This document shows positions 7,284 to 17,427 of a stretch of 34,727 bases of DNA, piece by piece (within the stretch, counting starts at the first letter, position 1; every line of letters starts with the position of its first letter). The stretch is from the NCBI GenBank assembly GCA_016209205.1, contig JACQWQ010000151.1, positions 1 through 34,727 on the forward strand, given 5' to 3'. Made by a program: the position numbers and the translations under genes. The stretch is from Chloroflexota bacterium. GTDB taxonomy: Bacteria > Chloroflexota > Anaerolineae > UBA4142 > SHND01. Under the pieces are notes generated by a model that did no database searches, had not been told where the DNA came from, and saw only the letters and a program-made list of their open reading frames with translations.

Positions 7284-8855
7284 CTAGTCTTTTTGCGCGA
7301 CCATGACGCCATATTCAATCGCATCCTGCAACGCGAGCCAACTCGCGTCAATGATATTCGTACTCGCGCCGACGGTGCTCCAGCGGCGTTGGTGATTCGC
7401 GGTCTCGATCAACACGCGCGTGGTCGCGCCGGTCGCCGCGTGTCCGTCGAGAATGCGAACTTTATAGTCCACAAGGTTGAAATTTTCAATCGCCGGATAA
7501 TGCTGCGCCAATGCTTTGCGCGTCGCAATGTCCATCGCGTTCACGGGACCATTGCCCTCTGCCGCCGTGTGTACTATCTCGCCGTTTACACGCAGCTTGA
7601 CGCTCGCTTCCGCAACCATGCCGCGCCCCTGCCGATGTTCGACTACGGTCATGTAATCAATCAATTCAAAGGGGGGGGTGTAATACGGATCGGCGCGCAA
7701 CAACAACAGTTCCACCGACGCGTCCGCGCCTTCAAAGTGATAGCCCGCGGCTTCCTTGTCTTTGATTTGCTGCAAGACGTGGACGATGCGCGGATCGCGC
7801 TCGTCTATTTTCAAATTCAACTCATCGGCTTTGCTCAACAAATTGCCGCGCCCCGAAAGTTCCGACACGACGACGTGCGTCGCGTTGCCAACCCATTCGG
7901 GGTCAACGTGCTGATACGCCATCGGATTGCGGCGCTGCGCGGCGACGTGAATGCCGCCCTTGTGCGCGAACGCGTTGCGCCCCACATACGCGGCAAAATC
8001 GTCGGGCGCGATATTGGCAATTTCCGAAACGGAACGCGCAATCGTCGTCAATTTTTCCAGGTTGCCTTCGGGCAAACATGAATAGCCCATCTTGATTTCC
8101 AAATCGCCGATGATGGCAATAAGGTTCGCATTGCCGCAGCGTTCGCCGTAACCATTAATCGTGCCTTGCACCTGTACCGCGCCGCACTGCACCGCCGCCA
8201 AAGAATTCGCGACCGCGAGCTCGCCGTCATTGTGTGTGTGAATCCCAATCACTGCGTCCGAGAATCGCGCCCGCACTTGCTTGATCGCTTCTTGAATTTG
8301 CCATGGCAATGTGCCGCCGTTCGTGTCGCACAAGGTAATCGAATCCGCGCCGCCTTCCAACGCCGCGCCGAGCGTCGCCAACGCGTATTCGGAATTTGCG
8401 CGCAAACCGTCGAAAAAATGTTCCGCGTCGTAAATCACTTCGCGCCCGCGCGCTTTTAAATACGCGAGCGTTTCGCGGATGAGACGTAAATTTTCTGGCT
8501 GCGTCGTGCGCAACACTTGTTCGACGTGCAGCGTCCACGTTTTGCCGACGACGGTACACACGGGCGTTGCGGCGTCAAGCAATGCCATCACGTTCGCGTC
8601 ATCTTCGGGCTTACCGCCGACGCGCATCGTGGACCCGAACGCGGCAATGCGCGCATTCTTTAAGGTTAAAGATTTCGCGCGTTGGAAAAATTCCACGTCC
8701 TTTGGATTCGAGCCGGGCCAGCCGCCTTCGATGTACGCGACGCCAAGATCGTCCAACAATTGCGCGACGCGCAGTTTGTCATTCGCCGTGAGCGAAAGAC
8801 CTTCGCGCTGTGTGCCGTCGCGGAGGGTGGTGTCGTAGATTTGGATGTTTTTCAT
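7284..8855 (-). CDS. cimA: (R)-citramalate synthase
   Basis: This 523-residue enzyme condenses pyruvate and acetyl-CoA to (R)-citramalate, the entry to threonine-independent isoleucine synthesis. The DRE-TIM metallolyase domain is shown by IQIYDTTLRDGTQREG near the N-terminus, the HTHNDGELAVANSLAAV metal-binding block, and NGYGERCGNANL. The length, the IEGGWPGSNPKD segment and a C-terminal LeuA-type regulatory domain (GPVNAMDIATRKAL, then AATGATTRVLIET) distinguish this citramalate synthase type from LeuA, which is encoded separately in this window. It begins three bases after the leuD stop, so the two are surely co-transcribed, and no separate Shine-Dalgarno is present. Isoleucine feedback inhibition is usual for the family. 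Confidence 0.93.
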   Translation of the reverse strand: MKNIQIYDTTLRDGTQREGLSLTANDKLRVAQLLDDLGVAYIEGGWPGSNPKDVEFFQRAKSLTLKNARIAAFGSTMRVGGKPEDDANVMALLDAATPVCTVVGKTWTLHVEQVLRTTQPENLRLIRETLAYLKARGREVIYDAEHFFDGLRANSEYALATLGAALEGGADSITLCDTNGGTLPWQIQEAIKQVRARFSDAVIGIHTHNDGELAVANSLAAVQCGAVQVQGTINGYGERCGNANLIAIIGDLEIKMGYSCLPEGNLEKLTTIARSVSEIANIAPDDFAAYVGRNAFAHKGGIHVAAQRRNPMAYQHVDPEWVGNATHVVVSELSGRGNLLSKADELNLKIDERDPRIVHVLQQIKDKEAAGYHFEGADASVELLLLRADPYYTPPFELIDYMTVVEHRQGRGMVAEASVKLRVNGEIVHTAAEGNGPVNAMDIATRKALAQHYPAIENFNLVDYKVRILDGHAATGATTRVLIETANHQRRWSTVGASTNIIDASWLALQDAIEYGVMVAQKD

Positions 8856-8858
8856 TGT

Positions 8859-9449
8859 CTACTTGTTATTCGCCTTTTCGTATTGCTCAATCGCGTCCGT
8901 TTGGCGCAAAAGATAACCGAGTTCGTCCACGCCGTTCAACAAACATTCTTTGCTGAATGAATCAATCGGAAATTCGACCTTGCGTCCGTCCGGCAAAGTG
9001 AGTGTTTGCGTTTCGAGGTCAACGCTCAATTGCAAATCGGGGTCTTCGGCGGCGAGGTCGAGCAATTGTTCGTGCGTAGCTTTGTCAACGACGATGGGCA
9101 GCAGTCCATTCTTTAACGAATTGTTGCGAAAAATATCGGCGAACTGTGTTGACACAATCGCCTGAAACCCAAAGCCGGTCAACGCCCACGGCGCGTGTTC
9201 GCGCGAACTGCCGCAGCCGAAATTGTGCCCTGCAACCAGTATGGTTGCCCCTTGCGCTGCGGGTTTGTTCAAAACGAAATCGTCTTTGGGCTTGCCGTCC
9301 GCGTCGTAACGCCAATCGTAAAACACAACTTCGCCCAGCCCTTTTTTGTCCGTCACCTTCAAATAGCGCGCAGGGATGATTTGGTCGGTATCCACGTCGG
9401 TGTGCGGTAACGCGACCGTTTTGCCTGTGAATGATTTGATCGATTCCAT
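8859..9449 (-). CDS. leuD: 3-isopropylmalate dehydratase, small subunit
   Basis: A 196-residue swivel-domain subunit that partners LeuC to isomerise 2-isopropylmalate (and citramalate) through dehydration and rehydration. The family marks are [15 protein letters not shown], the [17 protein letters not shown] loop and [16 protein letters not shown]. The ATG at 9449 fits the usual N-terminus ([15 protein letters not shown]). Twelve further codons are open upstream, but they are encoded by a 54-base palindromic repeat and are not likely translated. It follows leuC across that palindrome and precedes cimA by three bases. Confidence 0.95.
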   Translation of the reverse strand: MESIKSFTGKTVALPHTDVDTDQIIPARYLKVTDKKGLGEVVFYDWRYDADGKPKDDFVLNKPAAQGATILVAGHNFGCGSSREHAPWALTGFGFQAIVSTQFADIFRNNSLKNGLLPIVVDKATHEQLLDLAAEDPDLQLSVDLETQTLTLPDGRKVEFPIDSFSKECLLNGVDELGYLLRQTDAIEQYEKANNK

Positions 9450-9458
9450 CAAGAGTTT

Positions 9459-9512
9459 CGTAGTGACGAATTTATTCGTCCGCACAGGGGAACGAATAAA
9501 TTCGTCACTACG
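9459..9512. repeat. Perfect palindromic repeat, family A, between leuC and leuD
   Basis: A 21-base arm (9459-9479, containing GTAGTGACGAATTTATTCG) is perfectly complementary to 9492-9512, with a 12-base loop. The same motif with slightly different arms occurs three times in tandem at 30019-30177, and a half copy at about 17226-17247. This is a dispersed REP-like element, here between two genes whose products form one enzyme. Confidence 0.9.
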
Positions 9513-9524
9513 ATTTCACCTTTT

Positions 9525-11006
9525 TCAAGACAACACCGTGCGCGGATCCGTCACCACGCCGTTAATCGCCGTGGCTGCCGCAGTTATTGGACTAGCCAAC
9601 ATCGTCCGCGCACCCTTGCCCTGTCGTCCTTCAAAATTTCGGTTGGACGTACTCACGCAATATCCGCCTGCCGGCACTTCATCGCCATTCATCGAAATAC
9701 ATGCGCTGCATCCCGCTTCGCGCCACTCCGCGCCCGCTTCCTTGAAAATCTTGTCCAGTCCTTCTTGTTCCGCTTGCCGTTTCACTTGCTGCGAACCGGG
9801 GACGACCATCACGCGCACGTTTTCTGCAACGCGTTTTCCCTTCATCATATTTGCCGCGAGACGCAAATCGCCGATACGCGAATTGGTGCACGAACCAATA
9901 AACACAACATTCACCGGATGACCGAGCAGCGATTTTCCCGGCTGTAAATCCATGTATTGCAATGCTTTGCGCAGCGCGGCTTTTTGGTGATGATCGCCCA
10001 ACGCGTCCGGGTCGGGAACGCGCGCCGTGATGGGAATGCCCATGCCGGGATTGTTCCCATAAGTTATCATCGGTTCCAACGCGTTTGCGTCGAGTTCCAC
10101 CACCGCGTCGTATGGCGCGCCTTCGTCCGTCGGCAATTGTTTCCAACGCGCCACCGCCGCGTCCCACTCCGCGTCTTTCGGTGCAAATTCGCGCTCAGCG
10201 ATGTAACTGAAGGTTACATCGTCTGGAGCAATCATGCCCGCCCGCGCGCCGCCTTCGATGGACATGTTGCAAATCGTCATGCGCCCTTCCATCATTTGCG
10301 CGCGAATTGCCGAGCCGCTGTATTCAACCGCGTGACCCGTGCCGCCGTCCACACCGATTTTGGCAATGAGCGCCAAGATAATATCCTTCGCAGTAACGCC
10401 TTGCCCTAATGCCCCATCAACTTTCACATTCATCGTTTTCGGTTTGCGCTGCAAAAGTGTCTGCGTCGCCAACACCATCGCCACTTCGCTCGTGCCGATG
10501 CCGAACGCGAGTGTGCCGAACGCGCCGTGCGTGGATGTATGCGAATCGCCGCAAACAATCGTCATGCCCGGCTGTGTAAGTCCGAGTTCGGGACCGATGA
10601 CATGCACGATGCCTTGCTTGTCGTGATTGCGGTCATAGATGCGAATGCCGAAATCGCGCGCGTTTTCGTACATGATGTCGAGTTGTTTTGCGGCGAGCGC
10701 GTCTTGAATCGGCAGCGAACGGTCGTACGTGGGAATCGAATGGTCCACTGTCGCAACGGTGCGGTCGGGTCGGCGCACCTTTAACCCGCGCTGGCGAATT
10801 TCGGTAAATGCCTGCGGCGACGTGACTTCGTGAACGAGCTGTAAATCAATATACAAAATCGCGGGCGCGCCTTCGTTTTGTTTTCGCACGTCATCACGCT
10901 TTGTAAGGTCGCTTGTACCTTCCGAATCGGCGTGATGACGTGCGAAGACGACATGCGCGTCCCAGATTTTTTCAAAAAGCGTTTGTGGTTTCGGATTCAT
11001 TGACAA
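9525..11006 (-). CDS. leuC: 3-isopropylmalate dehydratase, large subunit
   Basis: The 493-residue aconitase-family subunit carries the 4Fe-4S cluster. The cluster cysteines are in [15 protein letters not shown] and [11 protein letters not shown], and the substrate and fold marks [37 protein letters not shown] and [12 protein letters not shown] are present. A TTG at 11006 is preceded by AAAGGA at nine bases, while an ATG six bases further in (11000) is 15 bases from it, so the TTG start is given; both leave the product essentially unchanged. It heads a leuC-leuD-cimA-leuB-pheA-ilvE run on the minus strand, divergent from the DMT transporter gene only 19 bases away, so their promoters must overlap or lie inside the genes. 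Confidence 0.95.
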   Translation of the reverse strand: MSMNPKPQTLFEKIWDAHVVFARHHADSEGTSDLTKRDDVRKQNEGAPAILYIDLQLVHEVTSPQAFTEIRQRGLKVRRPDRTVATVDHSIPTYDRSLPIQDALAAKQLDIMYENARDFGIRIYDRNHDKQGIVHVIGPELGLTQPGMTIVCGDSHTSTHGAFGTLAFGIGTSEVAMVLATQTLLQRKPKTMNVKVDGALGQGVTAKDIILALIAKIGVDGGTGHAVEYSGSAIRAQMMEGRMTICNMSIEGGARAGMIAPDDVTFSYIAEREFAPKDAEWDAAVARWKQLPTDEGAPYDAVVELDANALEPMITYGNNPGMGIPITARVPDPDALGDHHQKAALRKALQYMDLQPGKSLLGHPVNVVFIGSCTNSRIGDLRLAANMMKGKRVAENVRVMVVPGSQQVKRQAEQEGLDKIFKEAGAEWREAGCSACISMNGDEVPAGGYCVSTSNRNFEGRQGKGARTMLASPITAAATAINGVVTDPRTVLS

Positions 11007-11025
11007 ATTCTCGAGTCCTTTTATA

Positions 11026-11922
11026 TTGTCATGTGTGTCAATCGTGACGCGCTATCGTGCTGCGCTCCTCGCACTCTTTGTAACCTTCCTGTGGGCGACA
11101 TCGTGGGTCTTGATTAAATTCGGGCTTGCCGATGTTCCGCCTCTGACATTTGCAGGATTGCGCTACAGTCTCGCGTTTCTATTATTGTTTCCTTTTGTCT
11201 TCATCCGTTCGCGCTGGACAGCGATACAAAAACTCACACAGAGACAATGGCTGCAAATTACTCTGCTCGGCGTGATGTACTATGCAGTTACTCAGGGCGC
11301 ACAGTTTGTTGCGTTGGCGCTTCTTCCCGCTGTCAGCGTGAGTTTGATTCTTAATCTCACGCCGTTTGTCGTCGTGATTTTTGGCATCCTCTGGCTGCGT
11401 GAACCTCCAACGCCCATTCAGTGGTTCGGCCTTGCATTGAATCTGACCGGCGTTGCATTGTATTTTGTTCCATTTGAAATTGTCTTTAATCAATTGTTCG
11501 GCATCGGCATCGCATTCATCGGAATGCTCGCGAGTGCATCTTCCGCCGTTTTAGGACGACACATGAATCGCGCACAGAGCTTGGATGCCCTTTCACTCAC
11601 CGCGCTGAGCATGGGCATCGGAAGTTTGCTTTTGCTCTGCGCCGGTATTGTCACGAACGGCGTGCCCGCGCTCCAGCTCGATTCTTGGTTGATTATCTTT
11701 TGGCTGGCAATTGTCAATACTGCCGTCGCTTTTACGCTTTGGAATCACACATTGCGTTCGCTCACCGCGATGCAGTCGTCCATCATCAACAGCACCCTGC
11801 TCGTACAAATTGCAATTCTGGCGTGGGTTTTTTTAGGCGAAACGTTTACGCTACAACAGATTCTTGGCATGAGTGCGGCGGCGTGCGGCGCGCTGCTCGC
11901 GCAAATCCGCGTACGTCGTTAG
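11026..11922 (+). CDS. DMT (EamA) family transporter
   Basis: This 298-residue membrane protein has ten hydrophobic segments in two homologous halves, each an EamA domain; the first begins [19 protein letters not shown] and the second around [21 protein letters not shown]. Such drug/metabolite transporters often export amino acids or other metabolites, and an export role for pathway products is possible here but unproven. The start is uncertain: TTG at 11026 opens the frame, with GTG codons at 11035 and 11044 as alternatives, none with a clear Shine-Dalgarno sequence. It is the only plus-strand gene inside the minus-strand biosynthetic locus, flanked by leuC (divergent) and by the leuA 3' repeats (convergent). 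Confidence 0.85.
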   Translation: MSCVSIVTRYRAALLALFVTFLWATSWVLIKFGLADVPPLTFAGLRYSLAFLLLFPFVFIRSRWTAIQKLTQRQWLQITLLGVMYYAVTQGAQFVALALLPAVSVSLILNLTPFVVVIFGILWLREPPTPIQWFGLALNLTGVALYFVPFEIVFNQLFGIGIAFIGMLASASSAVLGRHMNRAQSLDALSLTALSMGIGSLLLLCAGIVTNGVPALQLDSWLIIFWLAIVNTAVAFTLWNHTLRSLTAMQSSIINSTLLVQIAILAWVFLGETFTLQQILGMSAAACGALLAQIRVRR

Positions 11923-11932
11923 CGCCAATTCA

Positions 11933-12485
11933 TACCGTTAACGCGATTTCTGTCCCCCCAGCATTTTCCTACGTCTGCAACATCGCCGTTAGCGGGTTCA
12001 CAGAGCGGAGGAACGGATGCGCGCGCCCTATCCGTTTATCCGTTTTCCCCATCCGTTGGCAGCCCCCCCTCACGCGCTCAGCGCCAGCTCACTACTCATG
12101 GCGTTTTCCTGCGTTTGCCACGTCGCGGACAACGGATTTGAAAGCGGATAAACGGATGCGCGCGCCCTATCCGCTCATCCGTTTTCCCCATCCGTTGGCA
12201 GCCCCCCCTCACGCGCTCAACGCCAACTCACTGCTCATGGCGTTTTCCTGCGCTTGCCACGTCGCGGACAACGGATTTGAAAGCGGATAAACGGATGCGC
12301 GCGTTCCATCCGCTCATCCGTTTCCCCATCCGTTGGCAGCAGCTCCACTCACGCGCTCAACGCCAACTCACTGCTCATGGCGTTTTCCTGCGTTTGCCAC
12401 GTCGCGGACAACGGATTTGAAAGCGGATAAGCGGATGCGCGCGTTCCATCCGCTCATCCGTTTCCCCATCCGTTGGCAACTCCCC
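11933..12485. repeat. Tandem array of about 140-bp units derived from the leuA 3' end
   Basis: Units start near 12071, 12210 and 12350 (spacing 139-140 bases), with a more decayed one from about 11933. Each unit contains two parts. One is a block matching the last codons of leuA: read on the minus strand, the unit at 12210 encodes QAQENAMSSELALSA and a stop, against [15 protein letters not shown] and a stop in leuA itself. The other is a hairpin of CGGATAAACGGAT facing ATCCGCTCATCCG. The true leuA 3' end at 12486 lies in phase with the array, so it is the last unit. No independent gene is seen. Confidence 0.85.
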
Positions 12486-14138
12486 TCACGCCATCAACGC
12501 AATCTCCGTACTCGCCGCGTTTTCTTGCGCCTGTGTCACAATCAGTAATTTGTTCAGCGCGGCGAGATACGCTTTCGCCGACGCGACCACAATGTCCGTA
12601 TCCGCGCCATAACCGCCGAACGTGCGATGGCGGTCCAATTCTTTTTGCGCGTCGAGCAAGTGTTTGCCGTTCGCGCCTTGAATGCGCACGGTCACTTGCC
12701 CCATCGCGTCAATCCCTTCGGTGATGGCATGGATGTTGAATTCGAGCAGTGTGTTCGGCACATTCACGATGGCATCTATCGCTTTGTACACGGCATCCAC
12801 CGGGCCCGTCCCAATCGCCGCAACCGTGTGCAGTTTACCTTCGGGATCGCGCAAGCGCACCGTCGCCGTCGGCATGCCCATTGTGCCGCAGACGACCTGC
12901 ATTCCGTCGAGCGTAAACAATTCGTTCAGCGACGCGACTTCGTCGGATACGAGCGCTTCCAAATCCGCGTCGGTAATCACCTTCTTTTTGTCGGCGAGTT
13001 CTTTGAAACGCGCGAACGCTTGATCGAGTTCGTCGTTCGACAAGTTGTAACCCAGTTCGACCAACCGCGCTTTTAACGCGTGGCGTCCCGAATGTTTGCC
13101 CAGCACCAAACGCGACGCAGTCAGCCCGACCGTTTCGGGTTTCATGATTTCGTACGTCATGTTGTTCTTCAACATGCCGTCTTGATGAATGCCCGCTTCG
13201 TGCGCGAACGCGTTCGCGCCGACGATGGCTTTGTTCGGCTGGACGGGAATGCCGGTGAAATTGGAAACCATGCGCGAGGCGCGCGAAATCTGCGTCGTGT
13301 CAACGCCGTGCTGCAAACCAAACAGCGCGGGGCGCGTGTGTATTGCCATCACGACTTCTTCGAGCGAAGTATTGCCCGCGCGTTCGCCGATGCCGTTGAT
13401 CGTGACTTCGACTTGACGCGCGCCGTTCGTCACCCCCGCCAGTGTGTTGGCGGTCGCCAAACCCAAATCGTCGTGACAATGCACCGACCAGATCACTCTG
13501 TCCGCGCCGGGCGTGTTTTCGATGAGTCCTTTGATGAGCGCGCCGAATTCCTGCGGCGTCGTGTAACCAACCGTATCGGGAATGTTCAACGTCGTCGCGC
13601 CTGCTTTGATGGCGACTTCCAACACGTCGAGCAGATATTCCGGGTCGCTGCGTCCTGCATCTTCGGGTGAAAATTCCACGTCGTCGCACAACGCTTTCGC
13701 GTAACTCACCATTTCGCGCACGCGTTCGACTACCTCTTCGCGCGACATTTTCAATTTGTATTTGAGGTGAATGTCGCTCGTCGCGAGAAAGGTGTGAATG
13801 CGCGGGTGCTGCGCGTGCTGGACCGCTTCCCAACATTTGTCAATGTCATTCTTGTTGGCGCGCGCCAGCCCCGCAATAATCGGCGTGCGCCCCCCCTCCC
13901 TGCCTCCCCCCGCGTGCGGGGGGAGGTTAGGTGGGGGGTTGCCGACCTCTTGCGCGATTTGTTTCACCGCTTCCAAATCGTCGGGCGACGCGGCGGGAAA
14001 ACCGGCTTCGATAATATCCACGCCGAGTTTCGCCAACTGGCGCGCGATTTCCAATTTTTCCGAACTGGTCAACGACGCGCCGGGCGACTGCTCCCCATCG
14101 CGCAGCGTCGTGTCGAAAATGCGAACGCAGCTATCCAT
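12486..14138 (-). CDS. leuA: 2-isopropylmalate synthase with in-frame repeat insertion
   Basis: This 550-residue enzyme condenses 2-oxoisovalerate with acetyl-CoA, the first committed leucine step. The catalytic TIM barrel is marked by [19 protein letters not shown], the [17 protein letters not shown] metal site and the [18 protein letters not shown] block. [23 protein letters not shown] and a C-terminal leucine-binding regulatory domain ([13 protein letters not shown]) follow. It is longer than usual partly because of 18 extra residues ([18 protein letters not shown]) at about residues 67-84, between QEVG and [10 protein letters not shown], where relatives have none; these are encoded by a palindromic element. 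There is no Shine-Dalgarno before the ATG, which adjoins a foldback spacer. It lies downstream of ilvC. Confidence 0.95.
   Translation of the reverse strand: MDSCVRIFDTTLRDGEQSPGASLTSSEKLEIARQLAKLGVDIIEAGFPAASPDDLEAVKQIAQEVGNPPPNLPPHAGGGREGGRTPIIAGLARANKNDIDKCWEAVQHAQHPRIHTFLATSDIHLKYKLKMSREEVVERVREMVSYAKALCDDVEFSPEDAGRSDPEYLLDVLEVAIKAGATTLNIPDTVGYTTPQEFGALIKGLIENTPGADRVIWSVHCHDDLGLATANTLAGVTNGARQVEVTINGIGERAGNTSLEEVVMAIHTRPALFGLQHGVDTTQISRASRMVSNFTGIPVQPNKAIVGANAFAHEAGIHQDGMLKNNMTYEIMKPETVGLTASRLVLGKHSGRHALKARLVELGYNLSNDELDQAFARFKELADKKKVITDADLEALVSDEVASLNELFTLDGMQVVCGTMGMPTATVRLRDPEGKLHTVAAIGTGPVDAVYKAIDAIVNVPNTLLEFNIHAITEGIDAMGQVTVRIQGANGKHLLDAQKELDRHRTFGGYGADTDIVVASAKAYLAALNKLLIVTQAQENAASTEIALMA
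13888..13943. repeat. Palindromic element inside leuA
   Basis: CCTCCCCCCGC (13903-13913) and GCGGGGGGAGG (13916-13926) form a perfect 11-base stem with a 2-base loop, extended by CCCCCCT and GGTGGGG further out. It is inserted in frame at a loop between conserved blocks of leuA and encodes a proline/glycine-rich stretch. Confidence 0.85.
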
Positions 14139-14219
14139 TTTGGATTTATGATTTATGATTTATGATCGCGCCGCAGTGTGGCGCAAAAATCATAAATCAT
14201 AAATCAACAATCATAAATC
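14139..14219. repeat. Foldback spacer between ilvC and leuA (word TTTATGA)
   Basis: Three and a half TTTATGA words (14143-14166) face complementary AAATCAT words (14186-14219), with an inner GCGCC...GGCGC stem. The spacer can form a hairpin of more than 25 base pairs immediately before the leuA start codon. Confidence 0.8.
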
Positions 14220-15231
14220 AATCCCCCGGCTTGATCGTCACCGGATTCAAGAACGGCATCATGCCGCGCAGTTCCGCGCCGACTTGTTCGATTTCCGAAT
14301 TGCGCTCTTCTTCGCGTTTCGCGTTGAACCACGGGCGACCTTTTTCGTTTTCCGCGATCCATGCTTTCGCGTACGTACCATCCTGAATGTCGCTGAGCAT
14401 TTGGTGCATCGCGCCCAGCGTTTCTTCGGTGATGATTTTCGGACCGCCGCTGTAATCGCCGTGCTCGGCTGTGTCGCTGACCGAATAGCGCATGTAATTC
14501 AAACCGCCGCGATACATCAAGTCCACGATCAGTTTGAGTTCGTGCATACATTCAAAATATGCGACTTCGGGTTGATAGCCCGCTTTGACGAGCGTTTCGA
14601 ATCCGGCTTTGACCAGCGCGCTGACGCCGCCGCACAACACGGCTTGTTCGCCAAACAAATCGGTCTCGGTCTCTTCTTTGAATGTCGTTTCCAAAACGCC
14701 CGCGCGCGTGCCGCCCAATGCTTTGGCGTACGCCAGCGCGTCTTCTTTGGCATGACCCGTCGCGTCTTGTTCCACCGCCAGCAGCATCGGCACGCCGCCG
14801 CCGTCTACGAAAACTTCGCGCACGCGATGCCCCGGCGCTTTGGGCGCAATCATCGAAACGTCCACGTCCTTTGGCGGCACGATGCGTCCGAAGCGAATGT
14901 TGAAACCGTGTCCGAACATCAGCGTTTTGCCTGCGGTTATATGCGGCGCAATCTCTTGGTCATAAATATCTTTTTGTCCGACATCGGGCGTGAGAATCAT
15001 GATGATTGGTGATTCCTTTGCCGCGTCGGAAACGGATTTCACCGTCAGTCCGGCCGCTTCCGCTTTCGCGCGCGATTTTGAACCTGCGTGCAAGGCGACG
15101 ACCACATCCACGCCGCTGTCTCGTAGATTCAACGCGTGCGCGTGTCCTTGGCTGCCGTACCCGATCACCGCGACCCTGCGTCCTTTCAAGCGCGCGAGAT
15201 CGGCGTGGTTGTCGTAATAAATTTTTGCCAT
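14218..15231 (-). CDS. ilvC: Ketol-acid reductoisomerase
   Basis: The 337-residue class I enzyme converts acetolactate or acetohydroxybutyrate to the dihydroxy acid using NADPH and Mg2+. The Rossmann motif [17 protein letters not shown] is near residues 24-40, followed by [15 protein letters not shown] (phosphate-binding loop), [27 protein letters not shown] and the metal-binding glutamates in [19 protein letters not shown]. Length is standard. AGGGAG lies six bases before the ATG. A 13-base inverted repeat stands between the permease gene and this Shine-Dalgarno sequence. It is followed by leuA. Confidence 0.97.
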   Translation of the reverse strand: MAKIYYDNHADLARLKGRRVAVIGYGSQGHAHALNLRDSGVDVVVALHAGSKSRAKAEAAGLTVKSVSDAAKESPIIMILTPDVGQKDIYDQEIAPHITAGKTLMFGHGFNIRFGRIVPPKDVDVSMIAPKAPGHRVREVFVDGGGVPMLLAVEQDATGHAKEDALAYAKALGGTRAGVLETTFKEETETDLFGEQAVLCGGVSALVKAGFETLVKAGYQPEVAYFECMHELKLIVDLMYRGGLNYMRYSVSDTAEHGDYSGGPKIITEETLGAMHQMLSDIQDGTYAKAWIAENEKGRPWFNAKREEERNSEIEQVGAELRGMMPFLNPVTIKPGD

Positions 15232-15248
15232 GAATGCTCCCTAAAAGA

Positions 15249-15293
15249 GTGAGCATTGGGCGTCAGTCAAGAGCGACATTGCCCAATGCTCAC
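15249..15293 (-). terminator. Hairpin between permease gene and ilvC
   Basis: GTGAGCATTGGGC (15249-15261) is perfectly complementary to 15281-15293. On the minus strand the stem is followed by TCTTTT and then at once by the ilvC ribosome binding site. It may end the permease transcript or act as an intercistronic or attenuating hairpin for ilvC; the T-run is short. Confidence 0.5.
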
Positions 15294-15341
15294 CAGAGTT
15301 GCCTACCGGATGAGTTGTATTTTTTCCCCGCTTATACCACC

Positions 15342-16997
15342 TCAGACTGCGTATTCTTTTTCCACGTCTTTGAGTTCCTTCTCGGTCATGTGGCGCGGAC
15401 CTTTGAAGCGTGATCGCTCAAAACCGAACCAATACACTGCGAGCAAAACTCCGACCGTCACCATCGTCCACAGCACCAATTCGTTCGGCGGCAGAACAAA
15501 GAGGATGCTGATGATAATGATCCAGACCATCGCAATGACGTTGATAATGGGACCCCACTGCTTCAAATTCCACGGCGCATTCACGTTGCTGGTGTGCTCG
15601 CCTTGATTCCTGCGCTTGTTCCGCCAGTTCAGATATGTCGGAAACATGTAGGCGAGATATAGCGTAATCGTCGAAATCGAGGTGACTACGAAATATGCCG
15701 CCGAGTACGCCGTAATGAGCACAGCCAGAACACTCGTCACAAGAATCGCGTTCACAGGGGTGCGATACTTGTGATTGATCTGACCGAGGACTCCTGCGCC
15801 CGGCATCCCACCATCGCGCGAAAAGGCGAACCACATGCGCGCCATCGAAGTGACCGAACCGTTGCCGCACAGCCACATTGCGATGGCGATGATGACACCG
15901 ATGAGGTTGGCAAAGAGCGGTGTCAGATTTTGGCGGACCACGTACAAAACAGGATACGGGTCATTGGCGGTTGCCGCAATGTCGGTGATAGACCACGTTA
16001 ACGCCAGCATCAAAATGTAACCGACGACGGCGCTGACGGCGACCGAGAGAAAGACACCCCACGCCGAATTCATGCGGGCGAGATAGGTTTCTTCTGCCAT
16101 GTGCGCCGAAGCATCATAGCCGGTGTACGTCCACTGCGCTTGCAAAAACGCCAAACCAAACACCAGAATGAATGGCGCCGCACTGTAAAGCCCAACCAGT
16201 CCCGGAATCACCGAAAACAACGGCGATGGAATGGTCCAGGGTCCGATGACCAATGCCGGCGCCGGAGTGCCGCCTTGCACCAATGGCACGGACGAAGCAT
16301 CGAGCGGATTCACGGTGTTGACGAACGAAAACATGAATCCGAGATCATTGTGATGCGCGCCAAAAATCGTCAACAACAGTGCGATGATGAGCACACCGGC
16401 AATGTGCCAGTAGACGCTAAAGTTGTTCATGACCTCGACGATCTTGATGCCCGCGATATTGATGATGACTTGGGGAATCATGATCAGAATCATCACCAAC
16501 AGATAAAAATTCCAATCGCTCCAGTGCAGCCCTGCAAAAACCTCACTGGCAGGGTCAATGCCCAATACTTGCGTGATAAAACCGATCAGGTAAATCGCCG
16601 CCGCAACGTTGATGCCTGCGGTAATGGTGATTTGTCCGATCATGTTCATCCACGCCGTCAACCACGCCCAGCCCTTGCCGCCGAGGCGGAACGCCCAATA
16701 GTACAAACCACCGGCGGTCGGGTATGCCGACGCGATTTCCGCCATCGAGGCAGCGACACAGAGCGTGAATACACTGACGATGGGCCAGCCAACCGTATTG
16801 ATAATCGGGCCGGCGAACTTGAGTCCATAACCATAAAGCAGAATCGCGCCCGTCAGAATCGAGATGATCGTGAACGAGATGGCGAAATTGGAAAAGCCGC
16901 CCATCTCACGAAACAGCTGCTGCGCATAGCCCAGATTGTGCAAATCTTTAACGTCCTGGGCGATGATGTCCTTGAGCTGTTTTTCTTTGTCTGCCAT
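15342..16997 (-). CDS. APC superfamily amino acid permease
   Basis: This 551-residue integral membrane protein has about twelve hydrophobic segments. The first transmembrane region has the family pattern GFSNFAISFTIISILTGAI, followed by the ASAYPTAGGLYYWAFRLGG segment that is diagnostic of the amino acid/choline-type APC transporters. The middle GYDASAHMAEETYLARMN loop is also typical. Substrate cannot be told from sequence; its place between ilvN and ilvC suggests branched-chain amino acids (inference). The ATG has a strong GGAGGC sequence nine bases upstream. A good promoter sits about 170 bases upstream, so the gene probably has its own transcript with a long leader, and may also feed ilvC and leuA. 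Confidence 0.9.
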   Translation of the reverse strand: MADKEKQLKDIIAQDVKDLHNLGYAQQLFREMGGFSNFAISFTIISILTGAILLYGYGLKFAGPIINTVGWPIVSVFTLCVAASMAEIASAYPTAGGLYYWAFRLGGKGWAWLTAWMNMIGQITITAGINVAAAIYLIGFITQVLGIDPASEVFAGLHWSDWNFYLLVMILIMIPQVIINIAGIKIVEVMNNFSVYWHIAGVLIIALLLTIFGAHHNDLGFMFSFVNTVNPLDASSVPLVQGGTPAPALVIGPWTIPSPLFSVIPGLVGLYSAAPFILVFGLAFLQAQWTYTGYDASAHMAEETYLARMNSAWGVFLSVAVSAVVGYILMLALTWSITDIAATANDPYPVLYVVRQNLTPLFANLIGVIIAIAMWLCGNGSVTSMARMWFAFSRDGGMPGAGVLGQINHKYRTPVNAILVTSVLAVLITAYSAAYFVVTSISTITLYLAYMFPTYLNWRNKRRNQGEHTSNVNAPWNLKQWGPIINVIAMVWIIIISILFVLPPNELVLWTMVTVGVLLAVYWFGFERSRFKGPRHMTEKELKDVEKEYAV

Positions 16998-17167
16998 GAC
17001 AATTGCCTCCTTCGAGCAATCGGGAAAAAACAGGGTAGTGAATTACGCACGTACAGAGATCAATACACACGCGGCACAATCAGAGTGATGCGCTCACCTC
17101 CTCACTCGCTGGTTCTCTCTCGGCGCGTCCGGCGCTTGCCCTTCCGCACGCGCCACAGCGTAGCGGA

Positions 17168-17196
17168 ATTCTAAATCAGAGCGCGCATAATTTCAA
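17168..17196 (-). promoter_or_regulatory. Promoter of the permease gene
   Basis: On the minus strand TTGAAA (17191-17196) and TAGAAT (17168-17173) are separated by 17 bases. The predicted transcript would have a leader of about 165 nucleotides before the permease start codon, G+C-rich in its first half. I see no known riboswitch consensus in it. Confidence 0.65.
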
Positions 17197-17225
17197 GGGG
17201 GGTATGCAATTGTTAAGTTGCGAAA

Positions 17226-17418
17226 AGTAGTAACGAATTCATTCGTTTATTGGCGCGCCTGGCGCTAAATGTTCGGAGGCAGTGGCAATGCGCGCCGATG
17301 CATCGGACGAACTGCGTCCGCTTCATCGGACGCATTGCAGACTGCCGTCGGGCGACGCGCAGTGCAACTGCGCTTCAACGGTGCAACTGCGCATTAACGG
17401 CGTAACTGCGCCATAACA
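17226..17418. repeat. Dispersed repeats (half family A, then family C) between permease promoter and ilvN
   Basis: At 17226-17247 there is a half copy of repeat family A (AGTAGTAACGAATTCATTCG). From 17271 to about 17418 lies repeat family C, beginning GTTCGGAGGCAGTGGCAATG and ending in GTGCAACTGCGC words; an inverted, shorter copy is at 25048-25143. It holds several internal palindromes such as CGATGCATCG. No gene is seen between 17197 and 17427. Confidence 0.75.
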
Positions 17419-17427
17419 TTCCGCGCG

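Noticed and set aside
12070..12485. CRISPR array (regular 140-bp repeats)
   Set aside because: Whole units are similar with no unique spacers, and they match the leuA 3' end.
16998..17167. Glycine-type or guanidine-type riboswitch before the permease
   Set aside because: Some purine-rich GCCGAGAGAG-like bases caught the eye, but the conserved cores of those classes are absent.
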